Shown one piece after another: positions 1 to 9,627 of a stretch of DNA of 64,000 bases (within the stretch, counting starts at the first letter, position 1; each line of letters starts with the position of its first letter). This DNA comes from JACCXG01 sp963785755. Lineage in GTDB: Bacteria > Acidobacteriota > Vicinamibacteria > Vicinamibacterales > 2-12-FULL-66-21. Made by a program: the position numbers and the translations under genes. The DNA lies in contig CAWAXG010000013.1 of the NCBI GenBank assembly GCA_963785755.1, forward strand, positions 1 through 64,000. Reading direction: 5' to 3'. Under the pieces are notes generated by a model. The model worked only from the letters and a program-made list of their open reading frames with translations, was not told the origin of the DNA and searched no databases.

Positions 1-3
1 CAT

Positions 4-1445
4 CTACCCGCCGGCGGTGAGGTAGCTCTGCTTCGCCTTCACCACCCGGACGGCCGATCGCTCGATCTGGCGCAGGCGCGGGGTCGGTGCCGGCCCACGC
101 CTTGATGGCCGCGATCGCCGCGTCGATCGTGCGTGACGTTGTCCTCGGCCGTCGGCGCCCAGTCGGTGGGCGCATCGGGTGGAGGCGTGGGCTTGAACTC
201 GATGAGATCGGCGCCGGCGGCGACGGCTTCCTGCGCGGCCTGCTCGACCGTGCGGCCGTTGTAGAGGATGGCCCCGCCGGAGAGCGTGTCGGTGACGATG
301 ACGCCCTTCCATCCGTACGGCTCCGAGCGAAGCAGCTGGTAGGCGGCGGGGGTCAGCGACGCGGGCGGTTCGGCCTCGCAGGCGTCGGGCGTCGCGTCGG
401 CCGGGCAGGTGAGTCCGGGCACGGCGGCGTCCGACATCATCACCGCGACCGCGTCGTAGCGGTCGAGGTGCTCGTAGGGAACCAGGCTCTCCTGCTTCAG
501 CTCCGAGAGGGGTGCGCTCACGCCGGGTGCGTCGTCGGTGTTCGACACCACCGTGCCGAGGCCGGGGAAGTGCTTCACGACCGTCCCCACCCGGCTCCTG
601 CTCCCGCGGTGGATGCCCTGTGAGAACGCCGACGCGTACGTGACGACCGTCTTCGCATCGTCGGCGAACACCCGATCACCGAGCAGCGACGACGTCGACG
701 TGCCGTCCGAGATGCCGAGCACCGGCGCGAAGGTCGAGGTTCGTGTTGATGCGCACGAGCGCGTGGCCGACGTCCTCGAGGTGCCGGCGCGTCTGCTTCG
801 GTGTCCACCGTTCGCCCGGGCCGGTGCCGCTGGCCATGGAGAACGCGTCGCGCAGGTACGGGAAGTACCCCAGGTCCTCCTGCTCGGTGTGCGTGCCCGG
901 TGGCGGCCACGTGCTGTCGACGCATTCGAAGCTGCCCCACGGCACCGGGTCCCGCTGCACGTAGCGGGGGATCGGCCCGATGTTCGTGCACCCGATCCAA
1001 TCCTGCGCCTGGTCGAACGTCCGCTCGTCCGCGACCTGCACCGTGCCGCCCTCTTCGTTGACGGCGACGAACGGCGGGACGCCCGCGCGTCGCTTCCAGA
1101 CCGACGTCCGCCAGCCCCGGGTCGAGGAACAACGCCTCGTTGCCCTCCTCGAGCGTGAAGCCGGCCAGGTTGTAGCGGTCGAGCAGGCTGAGGAGCTCGT
1201 CGGTCGCGGTCGCGGTCGCTCCGGTTCCACGAGGCGGCGGCACGTACCGCGGGTTGTCGACCTCCACCTCGTAGAGGATGAGCTGGCCGATCCGCTCGTC
1301 GAGTGACCAGTTGCCGACGATCTCGGCCGCGTTGCCTGGACCGCCCCCGGCCGAACCAGCCCGAGCCGAGCCGACAGCACCTGCGCTCAGGGAAGCGCCG
1401 ACGATCGCGAGCGTCACTCCGAGCGCGAGGCAGCCGCGAGGTCAC
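4..1445 (-). CDS. Secreted glycoside hydrolase family 3 protein (frameshifted)
   Basis: Reassembled from three reading frames, this is a GH3 hydrolase of the beta-N-acetylhexosaminidase/beta-glucosidase type. The N-terminus (GTG near 1445 or 1417) is a signal peptide with a hydrophobic stretch, followed by DERIGQLILYE. The middle frame carries PPFVAVNEEGGTVQ, and the third frame carries the family motif KHFPGLG (near 540-560) and VIVTDTLSGGA (near 290), where the Asp is the expected nucleophile. The His of NagZ-type loops is replaced by NTDDAPGV, as is usual in actinobacterial relatives. The last frame ends KAKQSYLTAGG just before the stop at 4-6. At least four single-base frame changes are needed (near 1,100, 740, 130 and 75). 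They fall in GC runs and are probably sequencing errors rather than a true pseudogene. Substrate is not predictable. Confidence 0.75.
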
Positions 1446-1527
1446 ACGGTCGACACTAGCGGCGCGACTTTCCGCACCTCCCGAGTGCCCTCTCGACTCG
1501 GCCGGACCGCGGGATTACCGTCGCCGC

Positions 1528-2012
1528 ATGGTGCGGCGGGGAATCGTTGTGCTCTTCGGGGATCGTCGCGGTCGTCGGCGCGAGCGCTTCGGCCACGTCC
1601 GCGGGGTTCCCACCCGGAGATCCCGGACCGACGCTGCCGACGACGACGATCCCCGTGCCGGTCCGAGCCGAGATCGACGTGCGGCCCGACTCGGGACCGG
1701 TCGGCTCGAAGCTGAAGATCCACGGCGTGTGCGGGTTCCGTTCGACACAGCTGCTCTTCGGCGTGCACGTCAAGACGGCGAGCGGTTTCCAGATCATCTG
1801 GATCCCAGAGGAATTCGCGATCCCGCACGGCCGCTTCGGGGTGTTCACGACCGGCTTCCGCTTCCCGGCGTTCGGGAACGTGCCGCCCGAGTTCGGCGGC
1901 CTCGGCCCGGTACCCGTCTTGCCGGGCACCTACTACGTCGGTGCGAGATGCGTCGGGCCCGGCGGAACCATTCCCGTTTCAGCCGTTCACGGTGACTGCT
2001 GGACGGCTCTGA
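1528..2012 (+). CDS. Secreted Ig-like (IPT/TIG-type) hypothetical protein
   Basis: A short exported protein. The start is probably ATG at 1528 (MVRRGIVV), with one frame change before an alanine-rich signal sequence ending near 1,600 (VVGASASATSAG). The mature part contains IDVRPDSGPVGSKLKIHGVCGF, the strand pattern of IPT/TIG-like Ig folds in actinobacterial surface proteins. It runs through FPAFGNVPPEFGGLGPVPVLPGTYYVGARC. One further frame shift near 1,970 gives a natural end (FTVTAGRL, TGA at 2010-2012); otherwise the frame would run antisense through PutA. Convergent with the next gene. No enzyme motif seen; function unknown. Confidence 0.5.
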
Positions 2013-2025
2013 CACCCGAGGGTCG

Positions 2026-5021
2026 TCAGGTGTCGAGCGGCGCGAAGCCCTGGCGGACGATGTTCTCCGACACGACGCGGGGCTCGACGAACTGCGCAGG
2101 TAGTCGGGGCCGCCGGCCTTCGAGCCGACGCCCGACAGGCCCGAGCCCGCCGAAGGGCTGGCGGCCGACGAGCGCGCCCGTGATCGCCCGGTTGACGTAG
2201 AGGTTGCCGGCGCGGAGCTCCTCGATCGGCGCGCCGGATGCGTGCCGGTGAGCGGGAGAACACGCCGCCGGTGAGCGCGTAGTCGGTGGCGTTCGCGAGC
2301 GCGAGCGCGTGGTCGAAGTCGTCGGCGCGCAGGCACGGTGAGCACCGGGCCGAAGATCTCGTCGGTGGCGAGCGGGCGCGTCGGGCCGGTCGGTGACGAC
2401 GACGGTCGGGCCCGACGAACCACCCGCCGTCGGGCAGGTCGTCGCGCTGCAGCAGCACGTCTCCCTCGCCGGGGCGCGTCGGCCTGCGTAGCCGCGGCAC
2501 GCGCGTCGAGGGCGTCCTCGTCGATGAGCGGGCCGACGACGGTGCGGAGCTCGCGCGCGGTGGCCGATCGGGACCACGCGCGGTCGCGCCCACGACCCGT
2601 TCGACGAGCTCGTCGAACCGCTCGCCGACGCCGATCAGCCGCGACGCCGCCGAGCACTTCTGCCCGGCGTACGCCGAACGCGCTCGTGCACGATCGCCGG
2701 GGACGGCGACGTCGAGGTCGGCGTCGGTGTCGACGACGATCGCGTTCTTGCCGCCCATCTCGGCGACGACGCGCTTGACGTGGCGTTGACCCTGCCGGTG
2801 GCGAGCCGCCGCCCGCACGATGTCGAGGCCCACCGCCTTCGAGCCGGTGAACGCGACGAACGACACGTCGGGGTGCGCGACGAGTGCGGCGCCGACCTCC
2901 TCGCCCGACGCCGGGCAGGAACGCCAGCACGCCGGGCGGCAGCCCCGGCCTCGAGCAGCACCTCGACGAGGCGCAGCGCCGATGCCGGGCGTCTGCTCGG
3001 CCGGCTTGAACAGCACGGCGTTGCCGGTGACGAGCGCCGCGCGTGACCATGCCGCACGGGATCGCGAGCGGGAAGTTCCACGGCGCGATCACCGCGCCGA
3101 CGCCGCGGGGCTGGTAGCGGTACGCGTTCGCCTCGCCGGGCACCTGAGTGGACGGGGCCGCCGCGCGGCGAGCGCAGCGCGGCTCCGTCCGTAGTACTCG
3201 CAGAAGTCGATGGCCTCGCACACGTCGGCGTCGGCCTCGGGGACGGGCTTGCCGGCCTCGAACACGATCGAGCGCGGCCAGCGCGTCGCGGTCGCGGCGC
3301 ATGATCGCCGCGGCGCGGAACAGCACCGCGGCGCGCTCCCGCCACGGCGTCGCCCGCCAGGCGACGAGCGCGCGCTGCGCGCGCGTCGATCGCCGCGTCG
3401 ACGTCGTCCGCGGTCGCGCAGCGCGCTGGTGCACACGACCGTCGACGGGTCGCCCGGGTCGACCGACGCGAGCTCGCCGCTGTCCGCGCGCGGCGTCGCC
3501 GGCGATGCGGACCGGCGCGTCGAAGCGGAAATCGATGCGCGGCTCGCTGCACCGCGGCGAGGAGACGAGCGCGCGGCGCCGGGCGGCGCAGCTCCGCGAC
3601 GCGGCTCGTTCGTGAACGGGGTCGGGTGCGGACGCGGTCGGTGGGGGGCCGCGACCGGAGCGTGTCGGCGCGGTCGGGCGCGGGAGCGCCTCGGCGTCGA
3701 CCGCAGGCGGCTGCACGAGCTCGTCGAGGTCGTGCGCCCTCGGCGAAGCGCCGGCGCACGAAGCTCTCGTTCGAGGTGTTCTCGAGCAGGCGGCGCACGA
3801 GATACGCCATGCCGGGCACGAGCTCGCCCACGGGCGCGTACGACGCGGACGCGCGTGCCCGATCGCGCACGAGCGCGGCGTGCACCGGCTCGGCCATGCC
3901 GTACAGCAGCTGGAGCTCGATCGCCGTCGTCGTCGAGACCCTGCGGCGCGCGCGGCGACGATCCCGTAGGCGAGGCTGCGCACGTTGTGGCGTGGCGAAC
4001 GCCGGCCGGATCGCGCCCGCGGCGTCGACCATGGTCCGCACGCAGCGCTCGAAGCTCGCGTCGGTCTCCGGCTTCTCGGCGAACACGGGCGACGGCCAGC
4101 CTTCGGCCTGGCTCGCGAGCGTCTCGGCGTCCCAGTAGGCGCCCTTCACGAGCCGGATCCGCAGCGGCGTGCGCAGCTCGGCGCGGGACCACGCGACGAG
4201 ATCGGTCAGGTCGGCATGCGCGTCTCGCCGGTACGCCTGCACGACGCAGCCCAGCTGCACGTCGGGGAAGCGCGCGCCGAGGGCACGGAGGAGCGTGAAG
4301 GCGAGATCCTTGGTGTCGTCGTGCTCGGTGTCGAGGTGCACGGTGGCGCCCGTCACGCGGGCGCGCTCGCACGACGGGGGCGAGGCGTGCGAGTGCCGCC
4401 TCGATGCCCTCGTCGGCGGTGAGCGGTCGGAACAGCGGCGACAGGGCCGAGGGCTTCACCGAGACGTCGACGCGGGGGAGGGCGCCCCACGGGTCGTGCT
4501 CGAGGTGCGGCTGCGCGGGCCAGCCGGCGCGTCGCCGCCACCAGCGTGTCGAGCAGCTCCCGCACCCGCCGGGCGTAGTGGTCGGCCTCGGCCTCGGTGA
4601 CGGTGTGCTCGCCGAGCAGGTCGACGGTGCTCGCCTGGCCGCGCCGCCACAGGCGCGTCAGGCGCGGGACCGCGGCGCCCGGCGTCTCACCGGCGATGAA
4701 CTGGCGGGCCATGCGGCGGATGTTGCGCCGGACGACCGCGGCCGTGACCTGCGCACCGAACGGCACGTGCTCCGCCAGCTCGACGCCGAGGTCGAGCGCG
4801 CGCGGCACCGGGATGCCCTCGAAGTACTCGTCGACGTGACGCAGCACGTCGGCGTCGTCGGTGCACGCGGGGAACACGTCGACCAGCCGGAACAGCTGCG
4901 TCTTGAAGTCGGGATGGGTGAGCGCCCAGTCGAGCATGCGCTCGCTCCACCCGCCGAGGCGGAACACATGCGCGTGCTCACCGCGCCCGGCCTCCGCGAT
5001 GCCGCGCGCCAGCGCTTGCAC
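2026..5021 (-). CDS. putA: Bifunctional proline dehydrogenase / delta-1-pyrroline-5-carboxylate dehydrogenase (frameshifted)
   Basis: Oxidises proline to glutamate in two steps. The N-terminal third (5021 to about 3,950) is a PutA-type FAD proline dehydrogenase: WSERMLDWALTHPDFKTQLF, VKPSALSPLF, RLVKGAYWDAE and AEKPETDASF are all readable. The rest is an NAD-dependent aldehyde dehydrogenase: VIAPWNFPLAIPCG, VAFTGSKAVGLDIV, VVAEMGGKNAIVVDTDADL (catalytic Glu), AYAGQKCSAASR (catalytic Cys) and a C-terminus ending VVSENIVRQGFAPLDT. The order and spacing match the fused actinobacterial form of about 1,000 residues. The coding sense moves between frames many times; each conserved block is intact in one frame, so the organism's gene is probably whole and the sequence poor. 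GTG at 5021 is preceded by an in-frame stop. No DNA-binding domain at the N-terminus. Confidence 0.85.
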
Positions 5022-5068
5022 CTCTGCTTCGAACGCCCGCGTGACCGCAGGCTACTCAGAGCGCCGCG

Positions 5069-7334
5069 TCAGCCGGTGAAGCGGATGGCGTCGGCAGTGA
5101 GCGCGTCAGCCGGGGGTGCGGTGGGGACGTCGTCGCGTCCACGTCCGTTGCCGTCGCCGTCGCCGCGGTCCGCGGTGTTCGTGAGGGAGAACGTGACCGT
5201 GGGGCTGCCGCTCGCGGTGACGGTGAACGATCCGGGGATGCCGTTGGCGGTGAGCACCGAGCTCGACGCGATCCCCGATGCGCTCGTGACGTCGGTGTCG
5301 ATGTTCGTGCCGGTGTCCGCGAACGTGCCGCTGGGTCCGCTCGTCGGCGCAGTGAACGTCACCGTGTGCCCGGCGATCGGATCACCCGACGTGTTGTCGA
5401 CGACTGTCACGACAAGTGGCGCGAAGTCGTGGTGGACCTCGACCGACTGGCCGTCGCCGCCGCGGATCGTGAGGTCGAGGACACAGGACACGTCGCCGGG
5501 CGTGTAGCTGACGCCGACGAACCCGACCCCTGGCGTGTCCGCGGTCGCGAACGTGGCCGCGGTCGCGCCGGGATCGGCGAAGCTCGAGCCCGCCCCACCG
5601 CCGCCGCTGCCTGCGATCGAGCCCTGGTCGCCGCCCCCGCCACCGCCCCCGCCGCCGAACTCGCCGCCGCCGCCGCCACCGCCGCCCAGGACGATGAAGG
5701 ACTCGCTCCCCGAGGGGCCCCCCTCGCCGCCCTGGCCCGCAGTGCCGTCCTCGCCGTCCTCGCCGTCGTCATGGGTCCCCGCGCCCCCGAGCCCTCCGGC
5801 GCCGCCGAGCTCGCCGGGGCCGCCGCCGGTCCCCGGCTGCTCCGCGTCGTCGGGACTGCCGTCCTGACCGAACGCGCCGGTGCCCGCATTGGCGTCGCCG
5901 CCGTTGCCGCCTGTTGCGGCGCCGGTCCCCAACGAGCCGGCCCCGCCGCCGCCCGCGCCGATCACGAGCGGGGTGCCGCCTTGGCTCACGGAGGACGCGC
6001 CGCCGCCACCGCCGCCACCGATCGTCCAGAACAGGAAGGGGTGCTCCGAGACGGCACCGTCGCCGCCCCCGGGTGTGCCGCCCGAGCCCGAGGCCGACAC
6101 GCCGTACTGGCCCCCGGCACCGGGCGTGCCGACAACCACGTCGTAGGTGCCGCTGACCGCGAGCGTCGCGTCCACTTCGCCACCGAACCCGCCCGGTACG
6201 GCAGGGTCACCGTGCCCGACGTCGTCCGGTTGCCCGGCCGGACCACCCGAAGCGCCGACGACGGTGAACGTCGCGGATCGCACGCCGGCCGGCACCGCCC
6301 ACGTGCTCCCGAGCACCGTCTCGTGGACGACGCCGGTCACGCAGGTGGTGTCGCCCGATGTGTAGGTCGCGGTCACCGATCCGTCACCCGTGCCCGACGC
6401 CGTCGCTGCGCTCTCGCCCGTCGCACCGAGCGCGACGAAGCTCGCCCCCGCGCCGCCGCCTCCGCTCCCGCCTGCGATCGCGTCGTTGTTGCCGGCGCCG
6501 CCGCCGCCTCCAGCGCCGACCCACCCACCGCCACCGCCGCCGCCGCCGATCTCGAGGGGGAAGGTCGATCCCACCGCGCCTCCGTCGCCGCCGTCCGGGG
6601 ACGTGCCGTCTCCGCCCGCCGTGCCGGTGCTGTCGGTGCCGACGCCGCCCGCGCCCCCGAGCGGGGCGCCGTCGCCTCCGCGTCCTCCGAGCCCGGGCCA
6701 CTGCGCGTCGGTCAAGAACGCCTGCTGGCCGGTCCCGCCGGTCGACTGGCCGAACGCATCGCCGCCACGCCCGCCGTGTCGGATCCCGCCGATGCCGCCG
6801 CCGGCGCTCGCACCGCCACCCCCGCCGCCACCGGCGACGATCAACGCCTGCGCGCCGAGCACGACGGACGACAGCCCACCCCCGCCGCCGCTGCCCGTCC
6901 CGACCGTGCCGTCGTTCTCGCCGACGCCGTCCCCGCCCGCGCCGGGCGCGCCGCCCGCGCTCTGCGACGCGCCCACCTCGTCGCCGGAATGACCGGCACC
7001 GCCGACGATCACGGTCACGGTGCCGCTCACGGGGAACGTCGCGGTGACGGCCGCGCCCTTGCCGCCCGGGCGCATCGCTCGCGCCGGCCAGATCGGATCC
7101 GGCGCCACCCGACCCGCCGGTCACGGTGAAGGTGACGCACGAGACGCCGGCAGGCACGGCCCAGCTGCCGGTGCTCAGCGTCTCGGTGGTCGACCCCAAG
7201 CCCGCACGAGCCTGGCCGGTAACCGCGGCTGCGCCGAGCACCGCGATCATGACCGCGACGATCCGGCTGACGACGCCCCGGTGCACCACGGTGACGCTAC
7301 TGCGAGCGACGCGCTTCCGAGAGCCGACCTTCAA
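5069..7334 (-). CDS. Large glycine-rich exported protein with bacterial Ig-like domain
   Basis: Starts at ATG 7334 with a basic N-terminus and a hydrophobic signal segment (VAVMIAVLGAAAVTGQARA). One frame change near 7,075 joins this to the long open frame below it. Two copies of a module follow, each opening with WAVPAGV...TFTV.G..GG and continuing into long GGxGGxG stretches with runs of up to eight glycines. The C-terminal 130 residues hold a Big_1-like Ig domain (IAGHTVTFTAPTSGPSGTF) and end DALTADAIRFTG. The antisense strand is therefore proline-rich and open, but that is a shadow. Probably a cell-surface or matrix protein of the actinobacterial partner; no catalytic motif. Confidence 0.7.
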
Positions 7335-7371
7335 ACCGTCGAGGGTCAGGCTTCGCGCTCGTGAGCGCAGG

Positions 7372-7593
7372 CTATTGCAGCTGGCCGTAGGTGTTGCAGA
7401 GCCCGTACGCGGTGATCATGAGGAACGCGAGGATCACGACGCCGATCACGCGGCGGCGCCACCCGCGCAACGGGGCCGCGGCGACCATCGGCGCAGGCAT
7501 GTACCAGTCGGGGAGCAGACTGGCGCGACCGTCGCCGAGCACCTCCGAGAGGGCGACGGCGTCGCGGTCGAGGGGCGCGTCGGGGTCGGCTAT
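7372..7593 (-). CDS. C-terminal part of a small membrane protein, cut by a sequence junction
   Basis: A minus-strand frame open from about 7593 to TAG at 7372-7374, about 73 codons with no start. It reads DPDAPLDRDAVALSEVLGDG, then LLPDWYMPAPMV, a basic patch GWRRR, one hydrophobic helix (VIGVVILAFLMITAYGL) and a short tail NTYGQLQ. It has the strong GC bias of the genes to its left. Upstream coding sense vanishes at about 7,590-7,595, where composition changes, so the gene is truncated by the join and not by a start or stop codon. Function unknown. Confidence 0.6.
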   Translation of the reverse strand: MADPDAPLDRDAVALSEVLGDGRASLLPDWYMPAPMVAAAPLRGWRRRVIGVVILAFLMITAYGLCNTYGQLQ

Positions 7594-7600
7594 AAAACGG
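7586..7600. other. Probable chimeric assembly junction
   Basis: Left of this point the DNA is extremely GC-rich, frameshift-dense and actinobacterial in gene content. Right of it the sequence turns to an A/T-richer stretch (tataaaacggagg) and all genes are acidobacterial in type. The membrane-protein gene on the left loses its 5' part exactly here. No transposase, integrase, tRNA or flanking direct repeat is visible that would explain an insertion. Confidence 0.6.
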
Positions 7601-7625
7601 AGGAATTACGCGGAAAATCGAAGAG

Positions 7626-7655
7626 GGGGAACACCCGCGTTGGGCCCTGTTCCCC
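7626..7655. promoter_or_regulatory. Hairpin upstream of the HExxH protein gene
   Basis: Perfect 8-bp inverted repeat, GGGGAACA at 7626-7633 and TGTTCCCC at 7648-7655, with a GGGCCC palindrome inside the loop. It lies about 125 bp upstream of the next start codon and beside the putative junction, so its origin and role are uncertain. Confidence 0.3.
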
Positions 7656-7781
7656 TTCCTGTTCCTCCCGCGAGCTGCCGGAAACATCCTCAGTGAAAGA
7701 GGGGGCCGGAGGCGGTGCGTGTCTGTCGTTTGATCGTCGGGATAAAATCGCGCGATCTCAAAGACCGCCAGGGAGTGGACG

Positions 7782-9051
7782 ATGCGGATATCAATGTCTT
7801 GCACGGCAATCTTGGCGTACGTGGTTATGGGCCACCCGCCGCCGGCGGTGGCACAGGTCGATCAACAGCGCGCACAGGAGTACTTCAAGGAAGCCCGCGC
7901 GCTCTGCGAGCGCGACGGCGGCCGTCTATGGGGCGTGTCGCTGTGCGGGCCGATGGTGATCGCGGACGCCGCCACCGGGACGATCGCGACGAGCCAGCCG
8001 GCGCCAGCCGGTGACCGTCCCCGCGTGATCGGCTTCGTGAACGCGCCGGTGCAGTGGGGTGGCACCACGTGGTCCGCGTACATCTGGCAGATGATCCCCA
8101 AGGATGATCAGGCGGAGCGCGGGCGGCTGTTCATGCACGAGCTGTTTCATTGCATCCAGCCCCGCCTCGGGCTGATGGCTCCGAGAGCCGGCGCCGGCGA
8201 AAACAGCCACCTCGATTCGCTGGAGGGCCGCTACTGGATGCGGCTCGAGTGGCGGGCCCTGGCGCGGGCGCTTGGCGCCTCTGGCGCGGCGCGCACGTCC
8301 GCCATTGCGGACGCGCTGGCGTTTCGTGCGGCGCGGCACCAGCGTTTCCCCGGCGCCGCGGCAAGGGAGCACATCGTCGACATCAACGAGGGGATCGCGA
8401 CGTACACGCAATATGTGATCGGGTCGGAGGGTGCGCAGGACGCGATCCGGAACGCGGTGGTCGGACTGGCGGGCGGCGGAGTCGGGCACATCTTTCGTCC
8501 GGACGTTCGCGTACGCGTCTGGAGCTGGTTACGGGCTGTTGCTCGACGCGTTGTCTCCAGGCTGGCATCGAAAGATCACGGCTGCGAGCGATGTTGGCCA
8601 GCTGCTGTCCGCGGCGGCTGGCGTGACCGCGGCGCCGGACGCGGTCGCCGCGGCTGCCCGCTATGACGGCGCGCAGGTGCGCGCTGCCGAAGAGCAGCGC
8701 GATCGCGAGCAGCAGGCGATCATCGCCGAGCTGCGCCGCCGCTACGTCGACGGGCCGGTGCTCATCGTGCCGAGAGCCGGGCGCGGCAGCAGCAACAACA
8801 TGGGGGCCACGGTCATTCCCGGCGCGGGCACGGTCTTCCGGGCAATGGCGAACAAAGGCGCATGGGGATTTTTCGATGCGCAGGGCGGCGCGCTGGTCTC
8901 GGCCGATGAAGAGACGATATCGCTGCCGGCGCCGGTCGTCGTCGATGCGACGACGCTGAAGGGTGATGGCTGGACGGCGACCGTGGGTCCGGGGTGGACC
9001 GTGCAGCCGGGCCCACGACCGGGATCGTTCCGCGTCGTGCGGCAGCCATGA
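7782..9051 (+). CDS. Secreted HExxH metallopeptidase-like hypothetical protein (one frameshift)
   Basis: ATG at 7782 follows an AGGGAG ribosome-binding site. Residues 1-24 form a signal peptide ending PAVA. The mature protein has the zinc-protease signature HELFH at residues 119-123. About 80 residues later comes NEGIATYTQY, a Glu-containing motif that often supplies the third zinc ligand in gluzincin-type folds. A frame change near 8,490-8,500 is required; the second frame continues FAYASGAGYGLLLDAL to GSFRVVRQP and a TGA at 9049-9051. Total about 420 residues. No known family name recognised; a secreted zinc peptidase is an inference from the motif alone. Confidence 0.55.
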
Positions 9052-9268
9052 CCAAAATGGCACTCGCTTGCGTTCGTCGGTCGCGCTGCTCGCTCTCGTC
9101 GGGTGCGTCCAACCTCAACAGCATCCATATCTCACAGTTCTCATTGACCTAAGGGCGGGCATCCCCACTCTCGCGTACGCGACGAGCGAGGGCTGAGGAC
9201 CTCGCCAGCGCGGCAAACGCTCGGCGTCACCCCGCGGGCAACCAATTCACCCCGGCGCCCGTCTAAGC

Positions 9269-9297
9269 GTGAACATATCCGAAATGGACATGTTCAC
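9269..9297. promoter_or_regulatory. Palindromic operator directly in front of the PadR gene
   Basis: GTGAACATATCC (9269-9280) and GGACATGTTCAC (9286-9297) are inverted repeats of 12 bp with one mismatch and a 5-bp spacer. The right arm ends on the base before the PadR ATG. PadR-family proteins bind as dimers to ACAT/ATGT-type palindromes, so this is a strong candidate autorepression site. It occupies the position where a ribosome-binding site would lie. Confidence 0.65.
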
Positions 9298-9627
9298 ATG
9301 CTCAAACCCATCCCACTGCACATCCTGATCGCGCTCGCTGACGGCGACCGCCACGGCTACGCCGTGATGCAAGCCATTCGTGAACAATCCGGTGGTGAGG
9401 TACGCGTCCAGACCGCATCGTTCTATCGTCACCTCGCCATGCTCATCGACGAAGGGCTCGTCGCCGAATCGGCCAGCCGCCGTGACGGAGATGACCCCCG
9501 GCGAGGGACGTACTACCGGATCACGCCGCGAGGCAGGCAGGTCCTCGCTGCCGAGAAACAGCGGCTGCTGGATCTCGTCTCTCAGATGAAAAAGATCCGC
9601 TTGTCCCCGCGAAAGGCGGACGCATGA
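9298..9627 (+). CDS. PadR-family transcriptional regulator
   Basis: A 109-residue winged-helix protein. It opens with LKPIPLHILIALADGDRHGYAVMQAIRE, followed by the recognition-helix region SFYRHLAMLIDEGLVAE and the wing GTYYRITPRGRQVLAAEKQR. This is the short PadR form that regularly precedes ADOP permease genes in Acidobacteriota. Its stop overlaps the start of the permease (ATGA at 9624-9627), so the two are translationally coupled. Regulation is probably autogenous through the palindrome that abuts its start codon. Confidence 0.9.
   Translation: MLKPIPLHILIALADGDRHGYAVMQAIREQSGGEVRVQTASFYRHLAMLIDEGLVAESASRRDGDDPRRGTYYRITPRGRQVLAAEKQRLLDLVSQMKKIRLSPRKADA

Noticed and set aside
5366..7129. 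Long plus-strand Ala/Arg- or Pro-rich open frames opposite the glycine-rich gene
   Set aside because: Complement of glycine codons gives proline-rich sequence; the minus strand has the signal peptide, repeated modules and Ig-like domain.
1..7590. The first 7.6 kb as a horizontally acquired island
   Set aside because: No integrase, tRNA, transposase or flanking repeat; a gene is cut at the border and error density changes there. A chimera explains this more simply.
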